From Paenibacillus cisolokensis (GTDB lineage Bacteria > Bacillota > Bacilli > Paenibacillales > Paenibacillaceae): a DNA stretch of 34,874 nucleotides. Each line of letters opens with the position of its first letter. Position 1 is the first letter of the stretch. Below the pieces are notes generated by a model. That model saw only the letters and a program-made list of their open reading frames with translations, had not been told where the DNA came from and made no database searches. The translations under genes were made by a program, and so were the position numbers. Where the stretch lies: NCBI RefSeq assembly GCF_018403665.1, contig NZ_BOVJ01000158.1, forward strand, positions 1 through 34,874, in the 5' to 3' direction. Shown here one piece after another: positions 7,551-16,123 of this stretch.

Positions 7551-8009
7551 TTATTCGTTCCATGCGAACGTTACAACTCTGACCGTACCTTCCTTCGCAT
7601 CGGTATATAAAACGCCTTCGCATTCCGGCAAAAGCAGCGAATAGACGAGCAGGCGATCCCGCAAACCGCTTCCGGTCCAGTCGATCGGCATCCGGTCGCG
7701 CGCCGTCTTTACAATATAAGTCTTGCCGTCCTGCTCGGCTATATAATCAATGTAAAGCCGGCTTTCCATCGGCGCCCCGTCGACTTCGATATGCAACGGA
7801 ACGCGGTGCTTCCCGGAGATGACCTGATAACCGTGCCGCTCCAGCAGCTGTACGTTCTCGTCGTCCGCGAGGATCTCGGCGCCTTCCCCCAGCACCAGTC
7901 TTCTGGCGGCGGGCGGCGAATGGAGCCATCGATACAAGCCGCGGTAAATCCAGATCGCGATCAGACCGCCGGCAAGCACCATCACAATCCAGTCTCCGTA
8001 CACTCCCAT
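7551..8009 (-). CDS. Membrane-anchored protein, possible degenerate nuclease fold
   Basis: The 152-aa protein has one N-terminal membrane helix (about 7-24, [15 protein letters not shown]), a basic stretch and a cytosolic domain of about 115 residues. That domain has a beta-hairpin ([16 protein letters not shown]), a helix ([13 protein letters not shown]) and a further strand pair, reminiscent of the RecB/PD-(D/E)XK core. The usual Glu-x-Lys catalytic position reads VKTA, so if the fold is right it is probably inactive. GGGAGGGG precedes the ATG. It lies 20 bp before argR in the same direction, so it may share its transcript. The family is not recognised; the structural suggestion is inference. 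Confidence 0.75.
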   Translation of the reverse strand: MGVYGDWIVMVLAGGLIAIWIYRGLYRWLHSPPAARRLVLGEGAEILADDENVQLLERHGYQVISGKHRVPLHIEVDGAPMESRLYIDYIAEQDGKTYIVKTARDRMPIDWTGSGLRDRLLVYSLLLPECEGVLYTDAKEGTVRVVTFAWNE

Positions 8010-8074
8010 CCGAACCCCTCCCTGAAAGGCTTCTGCCTAATTAGGTTCGAGAAGCGGGAGACAATCTCCTTTTT

Positions 8075-8102
8075 TTCATAAGCGAACGCTTCATACGCGA
8101 AC
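8075..8102. repeat. Tandem 13-bp direct repeat upstream of the membrane-anchored gene
   Basis: TTCATAAGCGAAC (8075-8087) and TTCATACGCGAAC (8090-8102) differ at one position and are 15 bp apart. A further GCGAACGC occurs near 8158. The roughly 280-bp interval 8010-8292 holds no supported gene; it contains this repeat and the tlyA terminator. Confidence 0.45.
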
Positions 8103-8233
8103 GTCTTCGCTCCGCCTGGAAAGCCGGCGTTTCTGTCATCGAAACATCGCAAAAAGGCGAACGCTTGTTTGGTTTCCTTCAGTTTAACAAAACGGAATCG
8201 TCCTGTAAAGTGCTCGTCCAAGTTTAACCATAC

Positions 8234-8276
8234 AAAAAGAAAAGCTGCCCTGTCCCCTCCTCGGAGGCCATGCAGC
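8234..8276 (-). terminator. Terminator after tlyA
   Basis: On the minus strand the hairpin (outer arms GCTGC/GCAGC, inner CCTCC/GGAGG) is followed by TTTTCTTTTT. It ends the xseA-to-tlyA transcript just past the tlyA stop. Confidence 0.65.
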
Positions 8277-8292
8277 GGATAATCGTAAATAT

Positions 8293-9129
8293 TTAACCTG
8301 TCGATTTGCCCGGACTGAACGCATGCGCCGCTTCGCTGACAAGCGAACGGATCTCATTCGCCGAATCGGGCAAGCTTTGCGGTTCGCCCTCGAATGTCCA
8401 GTACGCGAGAAACTCGATATTGCCCTCGCCTCCCGTAATGGGCGAATAGGTAAGTCCGCGAAGGGCGAATCCCTTCTCCGCCGCGAATCCGGCGACGCCC
8501 GCAATCACTTCCTCATGCACGGCAGGATCGCGCACTACGCCCTGCTTCCCGACTCTTTCCCGTCCGGCTTCGAATTGCGGTTTAATAAGCGCGACTACGG
8601 TTCCCCCAGGCTTAATCAATCCGGCCAATGCCGGTAAAATCAGCTTCAACGATATAAACGAAACGTCTATGGAAGCGACGTCCGGGGCGGGACCGTCCAG
8701 ATCGCCCGGCTGCATATAACGGAAATTGGTCCGCTCCATGACGCGCACTTGCGGATGCTGCCGAAGCGACCAGTCAAGCTGGTTGTAGCCGACATCGACG
8801 GCATATACGAGCGCGGCCCCGTGCTGCAGGGCGCAGTCGGTAAAGCCGCCGGTCGACGCGCCGATATCGATCATGACGCGCCCCGCCAGCGATATGCCGA
8901 ATGTCCGGATCGCTTTCTCCAGCTTGAGACCGCCGCGGCTGACATATGGATGCGGCGCCCCTTTCACCTGAATGGCGGCCGATCGCGGCACCTTCGTCCC
9001 GCCCTTCTCGATCCGTTCGCCATTTACGAGCACGAGCCCCGCCATCAGCGCCGCTTTCGCCTTCTCCCGGCTTTCGTAATAACCGCGCTCCACAAGGAGC
9101 ACGTCAATCCGTTCTTTCGATGCGCTCAT
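8293..9129 (-). CDS. tlyA: TlyA-type rRNA 2'-O-methyltransferase
   Basis: Member of the TlyA/hemolysin A family, which methylates ribose 2'-OH groups of rRNA with S-adenosylmethionine. The 278-aa product has an N-terminal S4 RNA-binding domain (about 1-65, [19 protein letters not shown]) and an FtsJ-like Rossmann methyltransferase domain (about 80-250) with the SAM loop [11 protein letters not shown] and conserved DVSFISL and LIKPQFE motifs. The start ATG overlaps the dxs stop as ATGA (9126-9129), a sign of translational coupling; the frame continues upstream only inside dxs. The dxs-tlyA pair is standard in Bacillales. Target nucleotides in this organism cannot be told from sequence. Confidence 0.93.
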   Translation of the reverse strand: MSASKERIDVLLVERGYYESREKAKAALMAGLVLVNGERIEKGGTKVPRSAAIQVKGAPHPYVSRGGLKLEKAIRTFGISLAGRVMIDIGASTGGFTDCALQHGAALVYAVDVGYNQLDWSLRQHPQVRVMERTNFRYMQPGDLDGPAPDVASIDVSFISLKLILPALAGLIKPGGTVVALIKPQFEAGRERVGKQGVVRDPAVHEEVIAGVAGFAAEKGFALRGLTYSPITGGEGNIEFLAYWTFEGEPQSLPDSANEIRSLVSEAAHAFSPGKSTG

Positions 9130-11024
9130 CGCTGCCCGGTCGCCCACTTCCGGTTCTGGCGAAGCATGCCGGCCACCGTCGCCGCGCAACGTTCGGCCGT
9201 CAATCCCGCCTCAATGCGCTGCTCCTTGATGGAACCGTGCTCGATGAAGCGATCGGGAACGCCCATAAGACGAATCGTCACGCCGTCCCTTCCCTGAAGC
9301 GCATAATACTCCATAATCGCGCTGCCAAGGCCGCCAAGCTCCGAGCTTTCTTCCATGACGACGATCGGCAATCCTTCGTCCGCCAACCGCATCAGCATCT
9401 TGCCGTCCAGCGGTTTGATGAACCGCGCATTGACGATTCGCACATTCAATCCTTCGCGCTTCAGCAGATCCGCCGCTTCCTCGGCGACCGCAATCATCGG
9501 TCCGATGGCGACGATGACCGCCGAATCGCCTTCGCGGACCGTCTCCCACGTGCCGATCGGTATTGTCCGCATCTCCGGTTCCACCGGCACGCCGACGGCG
9601 TTGATCCGCGGATACCGGATCGCGATCGGGCCGTCGTTATATTCGACAGCTGTCTTCATCATGTTGCGCAGCTCGTTCTCGTCCTTCGGCATCATCAGCA
9701 CCATATTCGGAATATGGCGGAGAAAGGCGATATCGTAAACGCCCTGATGCGTCTCTCCGTCAGGACCGACGAAGCCGGCTCGGTCGATGGCGAAAATGAC
9801 GTTCAGATTTTGCCGGCAAATATCGTGCACCACCTGGTCGTAAGCCCGTTGAAGGAAAGTGGAATAGACGGCGAAAACCGGCTTCATCCCTTCCATCGCC
9901 AGCGCGGCGGACATCGTGGCCGCATGCTGTTCCGCAATGCCGACGTCGATCATGCGTCCGGGGAACCGTTTGGCAAATTCGAGCAGCCCCGATCCGCCCG
10001 GCATCGCCGGCGTTATCGCCACGATTCGATCGTCCCGCTCCGCCAGCTCGATCAGCGTCTGACCGAACACTTCCGTATACATCGGCGGTCCGACCGCCTT
10101 CAGCACCTGGCCCGATTCGATCTTGTACGGCGTAATCCCGTGCCACTTGAAGGAATCGGCTTCGGCCGGCGAATAACCTTTGCCTTTGACGGTGACGACA
10201 TGAATGAGCACGGGACCTTGAATCGATCCGGCCTGCTTGAGGATGTCGATCAATTGTTCGATGTCGTGACCGTCGACCGGTCCGAAGTACGTCAGCCCCA
10301 ATTGCTCGAACAAAATGCCGCTGACGAGCAAATATTTCAGGCTGTCTTTGAACCGTTCCGCCGTCTTCGCCAGCTTGCCGCCGATCGCCGGAATTTTGTT
10401 CAGCAGATTTTGCAGCTCATCCTTCGCCTTCTGATAATGGCGGTCGGTCCGGATCCTGCTCAAATAATGGTGCAGGGCCCCGACATTCGGCGCGATCGAC
10501 ATCTCGTTATCGTTCAAAATCACGATCAGGTTCGGCTTCTCGTGGCCGATATGGTTCAGCGCCTCCAGCGCCATTCCTCCGGTCAGGGCGCCGTCGCCGA
10601 TGACCGCTATGACCTTGTTCTTGTCGCCTTTCAAATCGCGGGCCATCGCCATCCCCATGGCGGCCGACAACGATGTGCTGCTATGCCCCGCTTCCCAGAC
10701 ATCATGCTCGCTTTCGGCCCGTTTGACAAAGCCGCACAACCCTTTGTACTGGCGCAGCGTATTGAATTTATCCTTGCGTCCGGTCAAAATTTTATGCACG
10801 TAAGATTGGTGCCCGACATCGAATATCAATTTGTCCGCCGGGCTGTCATACAAATAATGCAAGGCTAAGGTCAGTTCCACAACGCCAAGGTTAGGAGCCA
10901 GATGGCCACCCGTAACGGAAAGCTTCTCAATGAGGAAATGACGGATCTCACCGGCTAGCTGTTCCAGTTCGGCTACAGACAAGGCTTTCAGGTCTTGAGG
11001 TTCGTTGATCCTATCAAGCAGCAC
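9126..11024 (-). CDS. dxs: 1-deoxy-D-xylulose-5-phosphate synthase
   Basis: Thiamine-diphosphate enzyme that condenses pyruvate with glyceraldehyde 3-phosphate, the first step of the MEP isoprenoid pathway. The 632-aa length is typical. The thiamine/Mg motif [15 protein letters not shown] lies near residue 148; the transketolase pyrimidine domain contains the catalytic Glu region [13 protein letters not shown]; the C-terminal transketolase domain ends near 600. The start is a GTG with GAGGAAGG upstream; the overlapping ATG is out of frame. It is followed by tlyA with a 4-bp overlap and preceded by ispA, grouping two isoprenoid steps. A promoter with an extended -10 and a palindrome in its spacer lies between ispA and dxs, so dxs can probably be expressed separately. 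Confidence 0.97.
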   Translation of the reverse strand: MLLDRINEPQDLKALSVAELEQLAGEIRHFLIEKLSVTGGHLAPNLGVVELTLALHYLYDSPADKLIFDVGHQSYVHKILTGRKDKFNTLRQYKGLCGFVKRAESEHDVWEAGHSSTSLSAAMGMAMARDLKGDKNKVIAVIGDGALTGGMALEALNHIGHEKPNLIVILNDNEMSIAPNVGALHHYLSRIRTDRHYQKAKDELQNLLNKIPAIGGKLAKTAERFKDSLKYLLVSGILFEQLGLTYFGPVDGHDIEQLIDILKQAGSIQGPVLIHVVTVKGKGYSPAEADSFKWHGITPYKIESGQVLKAVGPPMYTEVFGQTLIELAERDDRIVAITPAMPGGSGLLEFAKRFPGRMIDVGIAEQHAATMSAALAMEGMKPVFAVYSTFLQRAYDQVVHDICRQNLNVIFAIDRAGFVGPDGETHQGVYDIAFLRHIPNMVLMMPKDENELRNMMKTAVEYNDGPIAIRYPRINAVGVPVEPEMRTIPIGTWETVREGDSAVIVAIGPMIAVAEEAADLLKREGLNVRIVNARFIKPLDGKMLMRLADEGLPIVVMEESSELGGLGSAIMEYYALQGRDGVTIRLMGVPDRFIEHGSIKEQRIEAGLTAERCAATVAGMLRQNRKWATGQR

Positions 11025-11088
11025 ATTACCTTCCTCGCTTTCGTGACCGCGGCTGGCCGCCGTCCATTACGTCTAAAATACTTCCCAT

Positions 11089-11118
11089 ATTATATCATAC
11101 GCATGCAGCGTATCCCAA
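11089..11118 (-). promoter_or_regulatory. Extended -10 promoter of dxs with palindromic spacer
   Basis: On the minus strand TTGGGA (11113-11118), an 18-bp spacer and TATAAT (11089-11094) with a TG at the extended -10 position. The spacer holds the dyad ATACGC-ATGCA-GCGTAT (11097-11113), which could be an operator. Confidence 0.6.
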
Positions 11119-11147
11119 ACGTCCGTATTTTTCGGCCCGCGTCTTGC

Positions 11148-12089
11148 TTACCGGTCGCGTCCCATCAAATAATCGGCAATTTCCAGCAGACGTCCGGGAT
11201 CGGCCAGTCCGGCCCGGGCCAGCGCTTCCTTCGCTTCCGCGGTCAGCCGGGCCATTTCCTTGCGGCTTTCATCCATGCCGAGCAAGTACGGGTACGTCAC
11301 CTTGTTCTGCCTGAGGTCGCTCTGCACTTTTTTCCCCAGCTTCTGCTCATCGCCGATCAGATCGAGAATATCGTCCTGAATCTGGAAGGCAAGTCCGATG
11401 TTGCGCCCGAACAGGGAAAGAGCGTCGAGCTGCCTATCGTCCGCGCCGCCGATTCTGCCTCCGGCGACAAGCGAGAACGAGATCAGCGCGCTCGTTTTGC
11501 GCAGATGGATGCTTCGGAGTTCCTCCGCCGACGTGACGCCCTGCTCGCCCAGAACGTCTGCGGCCTGACCGCCGACCATGCCGGGTAAGCCGGCCAGCCG
11601 GGCCAAATCTTCGATAACGGCGAGCGTCGTTTCCGCCGGTACGCCATGCTGGCGAGTCGCCTGAGCCGCTACGTAAAAAGCGTGCGTCAGCAAGCCGTCG
11701 CCGGCCAGAATGGCCATCGCTTCCCCGAATACTTTATGATTGGTCAGCTTGCCGCGGCGGTAATCGTCGTTATCCATCGCCGGCAAATCGTCATGCACGA
11801 GCGAATAAGTATGGACCATTTCGACCGCGCAGGCAACAGGCAGCGCGCACGCCGAAGCTTGCGCATCGCCTTTCACCGCTTCGGCCGCGGCCAACACCAA
11901 AACCGGACGCAACCGCTTGCCTCCGGCTTCGATCGAATACATCATCGCGTCTTTCAGTTTGTCCGGTACGTCCCAATTTGCCGGAATCGCCGTTTTCAGC
12001 GCATCTTCAATGCGTCCAGCCTGTTCCGCCAAATATTGCTGCAACGGTTTATGCTGCTCCTTCAACCTTTCAATCCCCTTTGTCATCAT
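11148..12089 (-). CDS. ispA: Farnesyl diphosphate synthase
   Basis: Trans-prenyltransferase that adds isopentenyl diphosphate to dimethylallyl and geranyl diphosphate to make the C15 product, used for undecaprenyl phosphate, quinone tails and heme. Both aspartate-rich metal motifs are present: DDLPAMD at 100-106 and DDILD at 239-243, as well as the GGKRLRP substrate loop near 56-62. The start is uncertain: an ATG at 12089 overlaps the end of xseB by 20 bp, while a TTG at 12065 with an upstream GGGGAT is also plausible and would give 305 aa. It lies between xseB and dxs, the usual order. The C-terminus (YLMGRDR) is complete. A long antisense frame overlaps it and is not a gene. Confidence 0.95.
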   Translation of the reverse strand: MMTKGIERLKEQHKPLQQYLAEQAGRIEDALKTAIPANWDVPDKLKDAMMYSIEAGGKRLRPVLVLAAAEAVKGDAQASACALPVACAVEMVHTYSLVHDDLPAMDNDDYRRGKLTNHKVFGEAMAILAGDGLLTHAFYVAAQATRQHGVPAETTLAVIEDLARLAGLPGMVGGQAADVLGEQGVTSAEELRSIHLRKTSALISFSLVAGGRIGGADDRQLDALSLFGRNIGLAFQIQDDILDLIGDEQKLGKKVQSDLRQNKVTYPYLLGMDESRKEMARLTAEAKEALARAGLADPGRLLEIADYLMGRDR

Positions 12090-12330
12090 TCACCGGAACG
12101 AACGGCTTCTTGACGAAACCTTGCTCCGTTTCAATCAACATTTCGATCTTACGCTCGACCTGCTCCAGCTTGCCTCCGCACAGCTGCGAAAGCCGCATTC
12201 CTTCCTGAAACAAATCGATGGCGGTCTCGAGCGGAACGTCGCCATTTTCCAGACGCTCCACAATCGCTTCGAGCCGCTCCATCGCTTGTTCGAATGTCAG
12301 TTCTTGCCCTTTATTGTTCTCCGTCTCCAT
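12070..12330 (-). CDS. xseB: Exodeoxyribonuclease VII small subunit
   Basis: Small helical subunit of exonuclease VII, which degrades single-stranded DNA to oligonucleotides. The 86-aa product shows the family core LTFEQAMERLEAIVERLENGDVP (in two pieces, about 12-34) and the second helix LFQEGMRLSQLC. The ATG at 12330 follows AGGAGAG by seven bases; the frame extends upstream only within xseA. It overlaps the xseA stop by about 20 bp and the next gene, ispA, by about 20 bp, so the three are probably translationally coupled. Confidence 0.94.
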   Translation of the reverse strand: METENNKGQELTFEQAMERLEAIVERLENGDVPLETAIDLFQEGMRLSQLCGGKLEQVERKIEMLIETEQGFVKKPFVPVNDDKGD

Positions 12331-13684
12331 CCGGCAACTCTCCTCCCATTCCCCATACATGGCAGTCCAAATGACCGTCGGCAAGCTTCACCTTCACCAT
12401 ATCGCCCGGCTGAACCTGGCGGATCGATTTGATCAGCGTTCGCTCCCGCTCGTCGTAGACGAGGCTGTATCCGCGGGACATCACCTTCAGAGGACTGAGA
12501 GCGTCCAGGTGCCGGACCGTTCCGGCCAGCTGCACCCGCTTGCTGCGCAGCAGCGCTTGCATCGCCTGCTCCAGCCTTCTCGACATCTCCGTCCGCCGGC
12601 TCGCCGCAAGCGCCGCCCGCTGGCCGGGATGGCGGACAGCGAGCGCCGTCTCCAGCCGGGTAAGCCGCTCGCGCTGCCGTTCGACAAGCCGCGTCGTACG
12701 CAGCGTCAGCTTGTCCGTCAGACGGTCGAGCCGTTCCGCTTGCTCCAGCAAATATTTGCGCGGATGAAGGAAGAACGGCGATCGTCTCACCCGCAGCAGT
12801 CTTTCCCGCTTGCTCCGCAGCGACATCCTAAGCGCCTGCCGCAATCGCTGGCGAAGCTGCTCGAGCTGTGCCTTCAGTTCTTCCACATGAGGAACGGCCA
12901 GCTCCGCGGCGGCGGTCGGCGTCGGCGCGCGGAGATCCGCGACGAAGTCGGCGATGGTGAAATCGGTCTCATGTCCGACGGCGGAAATGACCGGAATTTT
13001 CGAAGCGGCGATGCTGCGGGCGACCGATTCCTCATTGAACGCCCACAGCTCTTCGAGCGATCCGCCGCCGCGCCCTACGATCAGTACGTCCACTTCGCCG
13101 TAGCGGTTCATCGTTTCGATCGCGCGGACGATGTCCGGCGCCGCCTGGCGGCCCTGTACGATCGCCGGATACAGGACGACCGGCACCGACGGATGCCTGC
13201 GTCCGAGCGTAATCAGAATGTCCCGGACGGCCGCCCCGGTGGCCGACGTGATGACGCCGACCGCCTTCGGAAAACGGGGAATCGGACGCTTCCGCGCCGG
13301 GTGAAACAATCCTTCCGCTTCGAGCCGCTTCTTCAGCTGCTCGAAGGCCAGATACAGGCTGCCGATGCCGTCGGGCTGCATCTGGGTCGCATAAAATTGA
13401 TAAGTGCCGTCGCGCTCATACACCGACACGTTGCCGCGCGCGATAACTTTCGTCCCTTCGCGGGGAATAAACGGCAGCCGTCTGTTGTGAGAGGCGAACA
13501 TGATGCATTTCAGCCGGCTGTCCTTGTCCTTTAGCGTAAAATACATATGTCCGCTGGAATGGTGGGTGAAATTCGAAATTTCGCCCCTTAGCCAGACATC
13601 GTTCAGCAAATTGTCGGACTCCAGCTTAATTCCGATATAGCGGTTGATTTCCTTGATGGAATAGATGCGGGGCTGCTCCGCCAT
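12311..13684 (-). CDS. xseA: Exodeoxyribonuclease VII large subunit
   Basis: Catalytic subunit of exonuclease VII. The 457-aa protein begins with an OB-fold domain (about 8-105, including WLRGEISNFTHHSSGHMYF), then the catalytic domain (about 125-320) with the conserved GVITSATGAAVRD and VGRGGGSLEELWAFN motifs and GHETDFTIAD, then a long Arg/Leu-rich coiled coil (about 270-400) that binds the small subunit. The ATG at 13684 has GGAGGGAG about nine bases upstream and is preferred over the ATG at 13702. It starts 30 bp after the folD stop and overlaps xseB. Confidence 0.96.
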   Translation of the reverse strand: MAEQPRIYSIKEINRYIGIKLESDNLLNDVWLRGEISNFTHHSSGHMYFTLKDKDSRLKCIMFASHNRRLPFIPREGTKVIARGNVSVYERDGTYQFYATQMQPDGIGSLYLAFEQLKKRLEAEGLFHPARKRPIPRFPKAVGVITSATGAAVRDILITLGRRHPSVPVVLYPAIVQGRQAAPDIVRAIETMNRYGEVDVLIVGRGGGSLEELWAFNEESVARSIAASKIPVISAVGHETDFTIADFVADLRAPTPTAAAELAVPHVEELKAQLEQLRQRLRQALRMSLRSKRERLLRVRRSPFFLHPRKYLLEQAERLDRLTDKLTLRTTRLVERQRERLTRLETALAVRHPGQRAALAASRRTEMSRRLEQAMQALLRSKRVQLAGTVRHLDALSPLKVMSRGYSLVYDERERTLIKSIRQVQPGDMVKVKLADGHLDCHVWGMGGELPDGDGEQ

Positions 13685-13714
13685 CGGCGTCACTCCCTCC
13701 ATTTCCGGACGCCG

Positions 13715-14572
13715 CTACCGGCCGATCCGCTTGGCCGCTTCGAGCGTATTTTTCATCAGCATCGTAATCGTCATCGGTCCCACGCCTCCGGGTACGGGCG
13801 TTATGGCCCCGGCGACGTCGAGACAATCGTCGTAATCGACATCGCCGGCCAGCTTGCCGTCCGGGAGCCGGTTCACGCCGACGTCGATGACGACGGCGCC
13901 CGGCTTGACGCAATCTCTCCGAATCGCCTTCGGGCGTCCGATCGCCACGACGAGAATATCGGCCTGCCGCGCAATCGCCGGCAAATCGGCCGTCCGCGAA
14001 TGACAGATCGTTACGGTCGCATTCTCGCGGAGCAGAAGCATGGCGACCGGCTTGCCGACAATGTTGCTGCGGCCGATAACGACCGCGTGCTTCCCGGCAA
14101 TTTCGACGCCGCTGCGCTTGATCAGCTCGATTACGCCGGCGGGCGTGCACGGCAGCAGGCTGTCGTCGCCGATGACGAGATTGCCGACGCTGATCGGATG
14201 GAAGCCGTCCACATCCTTCTCGGGCGCAATCGCGTCAATGACCGCCTTCTCGTCAATATGGCGCGGCAACGGCAGCTGCACCAATATGCCGTGAACCGTC
14301 GGCTGCGCATTGAGCCGGTCGATCAGCGCCAGCAGCTCTTCCTGCGTGGTCGATTCGGGCAGCCGATGAACTTCCGAATAGAAGCCGAGCTGGTGGCATG
14401 CCTTCTCTTTGCTGCCGACATACACTTTCGATGCCGGATCTTCACCGACCAGCACGACCGCGAGGCCCGGCACGATGCCTTGCGATTTTAGCTGTTCGGC
14501 CTCACGGGCGAGCTCCTTCCGTATACTTTCCGAGATTTGTTTCCCATCAATACGCTGCGCGCTCATTTTCAT
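13715..14572 (-). CDS. folD: Bifunctional methylenetetrahydrofolate dehydrogenase/cyclohydrolase
   Basis: Interconverts 5,10-methylene-, 5,10-methenyl- and 10-formyl-tetrahydrofolate with NADP, supplying one-carbon units. The 285-aa product has the catalytic lysine in YVGSKEKAC (about residue 55), the conserved GILVQLPLP (about 95-103), the Rossmann segment [12 protein letters not shown] (about 165-176) and the C-terminal signature [16 protein letters not shown] precedes both ATG 14572 and ATG 14566; either could start. It lies between nusB and xseA, in the usual Bacillales order, with gaps of 51 and 30 bp, so it is probably in one operon with them. Confidence 0.96.
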   Translation of the reverse strand: MKMSAQRIDGKQISESIRKELAREAEQLKSQGIVPGLAVVLVGEDPASKVYVGSKEKACHQLGFYSEVHRLPESTTQEELLALIDRLNAQPTVHGILVQLPLPRHIDEKAVIDAIAPEKDVDGFHPISVGNLVIGDDSLLPCTPAGVIELIKRSGVEIAGKHAVVIGRSNIVGKPVAMLLLRENATVTICHSRTADLPAIARQADILVVAIGRPKAIRRDCVKPGAVVIDVGVNRLPDGKLAGDVDYDDCLDVAGAITPVPGGVGPMTITMLMKNTLEAAKRIGR

Positions 14573-14623
14573 TTTCTCCTTTCCTTGCCTTCCGCAATCC
14601 GCTGCGGGCGAATAAGCCTTTGG

Positions 14624-15073
14624 CTATCGTTCGTTCCGATAACGGTCCAAGCTTTGGATCAATCGGCCAAGCACGCCGTTGACGAATTTCCCCGACTCGT
14701 CCGTTCCGAAATGTTTGGCCAGTTCGATCGCCTCGTTGATCGCCGCCTTGGGCGGAACATCGTCGCGAAACACCATCTCATAACATGCCAGCCTCAAAAT
14801 CTGGCGGTCGACGCGGGACAGCCTGTCCACTTGCCAGCCGGTCAGCGCCTCCTGAAGAAGACGGTCAATCGCGGCTTTCCGCTCAAACACGCCGGCCACA
14901 AGCTCCCGCGCGAACGCTTCCGTTTTGTCCGCTTCCGCCGGATCCGCGCCGATCTCGTTCTCTTCGCGCATTTCTTCCATAAGCATATCGACCGCTTCCG
15001 CGCCGGACACTTCGTTCATTTCCATCTGGTACAGGCTTTGTACCGCAATTTCGCGTGCTAACCTACGTTTCAT
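14624..15073 (-). CDS. nusB: Transcription antitermination factor NusB
   Basis: RNA-binding all-helical protein that, with NusE (S10), joins the antitermination complex on rRNA operons. The 149-aa length is typical. The N-terminal arginine-rich motif KRRLAREIAVQSLYQMEM and the C-terminal helices with INEAIELAKHFG and KFVNGVLG are diagnostic. CAGGAGG is five bases before the ATG. It opens the nusB-folD-xseA group. A 33-base hairpin sits immediately upstream of its ribosome binding site. Confidence 0.95.
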   Translation of the reverse strand: MKRRLAREIAVQSLYQMEMNEVSGAEAVDMLMEEMREENEIGADPAEADKTEAFARELVAGVFERKAAIDRLLQEALTGWQVDRLSRVDRQILRLACYEMVFRDDVPPKAAINEAIELAKHFGTDESGKFVNGVLGRLIQSLDRYRNER

Positions 15074-15086
15074 GGAACCTCCTGAT

Positions 15087-15119
15087 CGTCGTCTGGGCTA
15101 TAGGAACTATAGAACGACG
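15087..15119 (-). promoter_or_regulatory. Hairpin in nusB leader
   Basis: CGTCGT (15087-15092) pairs with ACGACG (15114-15119), enclosing a second stem CTATAG-GAA-CTATAG (15098-15112). It ends only a few bases before the nusB ribosome binding site, so it could affect translation start. Confidence 0.4.
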
Positions 15120-15185
15120 CTTCTACTTAATCTTTTGCTGCTGAACGACATCCCTAAAAAAACCTATGATCTCCTCCCTGCCCCG

Positions 15186-15205
15186 AAAAATGCCGGCATT
15201 CCGGC
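15186..15205 (-). terminator. Terminator after the DUF2273 gene
   Basis: On the minus strand GCCGG-AATG-CCGGC is followed by ATTTTT. The short GC stem and T run, 28 bp past the DUF2273 stop, fit an intrinsic terminator separating this group from nusB. Confidence 0.55.
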
Positions 15206-15232
15206 GTCCGGAGTACGGAGGAGACCACAGGA

Positions 15233-15463
15233 TTATCTGAACGGGCGCCACCTGTCCATGACCCATTCGCTTAACCGCCGCCACGGAAGAAGCGGTCCGC
15301 TGTCCGTATCCTTCTGTTTGCCCACAACATATCCGATAAAGACGAGCAGCGCAAAAAACAGCATGTCCCAAAAACCTACGAACAAATACAAAAACCCGAA
15401 AAAGATCCCTGCCGTGACGCCGATGATGCGTCCGCTGCCGGATGACCACCATTCCTTCCACAT
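15233..15463 (-). CDS. DUF2273 small membrane protein
   Basis: A 76-aa membrane protein of the DUF2273 family, regularly encoded beside Asp23 and AmaP in Firmicutes. Two hydrophobic helices span about 10-27 and 32-48 (FFALLVFIGYVVG), followed by a basic tail (WRRLSEWVMDRWRPFR). The ATG has GGTGATG a few bases upstream. It starts 13 bp after amaP ends, so both are likely co-transcribed. The biochemical role is unknown; a link to the membrane-anchored Asp23 layer is inferred from position. Confidence 0.85.
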   Translation of the reverse strand: MWKEWWSSGSGRIIGVTAGIFFGFLYLFVGFWDMLFFALLVFIGYVVGKQKDTDSGPLLPWRRLSEWVMDRWRPFR

Positions 15464-15476
15464 GGGCCCATCACCT

Positions 15477-16034
15477 CTATTCTACGCGACTTTTGAACGC
15501 GCCCGACTGGATGACGTTCGCCACGAAGACACCGACGCCGGCTACCGGAATTCCGGTCACCTCTTCCACATGCTCCTTAACGGCTTTCTGCATATCTTCC
15601 GTCAACACCGGAATCGGGGTTTCGCCGTCCACGACCGCCCGCAGCACGATATCGAGTCCCGCTTCGTTAAAGCGGATGCGGGCTTTCAGATCTTTAACGC
15701 CCCGATGCCGGGCGGCAGCTTTGAGCGCGATATTCTCCACCGTTTCGAGCGAAATGCGAATATCGCCGTATTCGGTCCGCTGGTCGATCGAGGAAGCGGT
15801 CGGTCCGCTCCGGCGCAGCGATACGTAGAACAGCCGGAAGCTTACAATAAAAGTTACTGCGGCGGCGATTACGACGGTCAGCTGCAGCCATCCGCGCGTG
15901 TACAACTGATCGACGAAACGTTCCGAGACCGCTTCAGGAATCCAGCCGATTCCGGCGGCAAACAGTACGGCAGCCAACATGCCGACAACCAAACTGAATA
16001 AAAAAAGCAGGAGCCTGTCCAAGATTTGGGCCAC
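15477..16034 (-). CDS. amaP: AmaP, membrane anchor for Asp23
   Basis: Alkaline-shock-response membrane anchor family. In Staphylococcus AmaP holds Asp23 at the membrane. The 185-aa product has two N-terminal transmembrane helices (about 5-28 and 50-70) and a cytosolic domain similar to Asp23 (about 85-185, with EYGDIRISLETVENIALKAA). The start is taken as the GTG at 16034, eight bases after AGGAGG; the TTG at 16055 would put the binding site inside the gene. It follows asp23 after a hairpin with a T run and precedes DUF2273. Confidence 0.9.
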   Translation of the reverse strand: MAQILDRLLLFLFSLVVGMLAAVLFAAGIGWIPEAVSERFVDQLYTRGWLQLTVVIAAAVTFIVSFRLFYVSLRRSGPTASSIDQRTEYGDIRISLETVENIALKAAARHRGVKDLKARIRFNEAGLDIVLRAVVDGETPIPVLTEDMQKAVKEHVEEVTGIPVAGVGVFVANVIQSGAFKSRVE

Positions 16035-16061
16035 CCTCGTCTCCTCCTCTGGCAAACAGAA

Positions 16062-16106
16062 TAAAAATCCCCCTTGCGCCGAGCGGCATGCCCATCACGA
16101 GGGGGA
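16062..16106 (-). terminator. Terminator between asp23 and amaP
   Basis: On the minus strand TCCCCCT (16100-16106 as AGGGGGA on plus) pairs with AGGGGGA (16068-16074), with further GGC/GCC pairing inside, and is followed by ATTTTTATT. It lies inside the asp23-amaP-DUF2273 cluster, so it may let asp23 be made in excess of the membrane genes. Confidence 0.7.
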
Positions 16107-16123
16107 ACTTGCGAATGCTATCG

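Noticed and set aside
7982..8221. A 79-codon minus-strand frame between tlyA and the membrane-anchored gene
   Set aside because: Its AFAYEAFAYE-like repeat comes from the 13-bp DNA repeat, it lacks a ribosome binding site and it overlaps the next gene's start.
8946..10868. A 640-codon open frame on the plus strand opposite dxs and tlyA
   Set aside because: Antisense shadow of GC-rich coding DNA. Its protein is His/Arg/Asp-rich with no family features, and the opposite strand encodes full-length, well-conserved dxs.
12218..13534. A 438-codon open frame opposite xseA
   Set aside because: Shadow frame; no ribosome binding site or recognisable motif.
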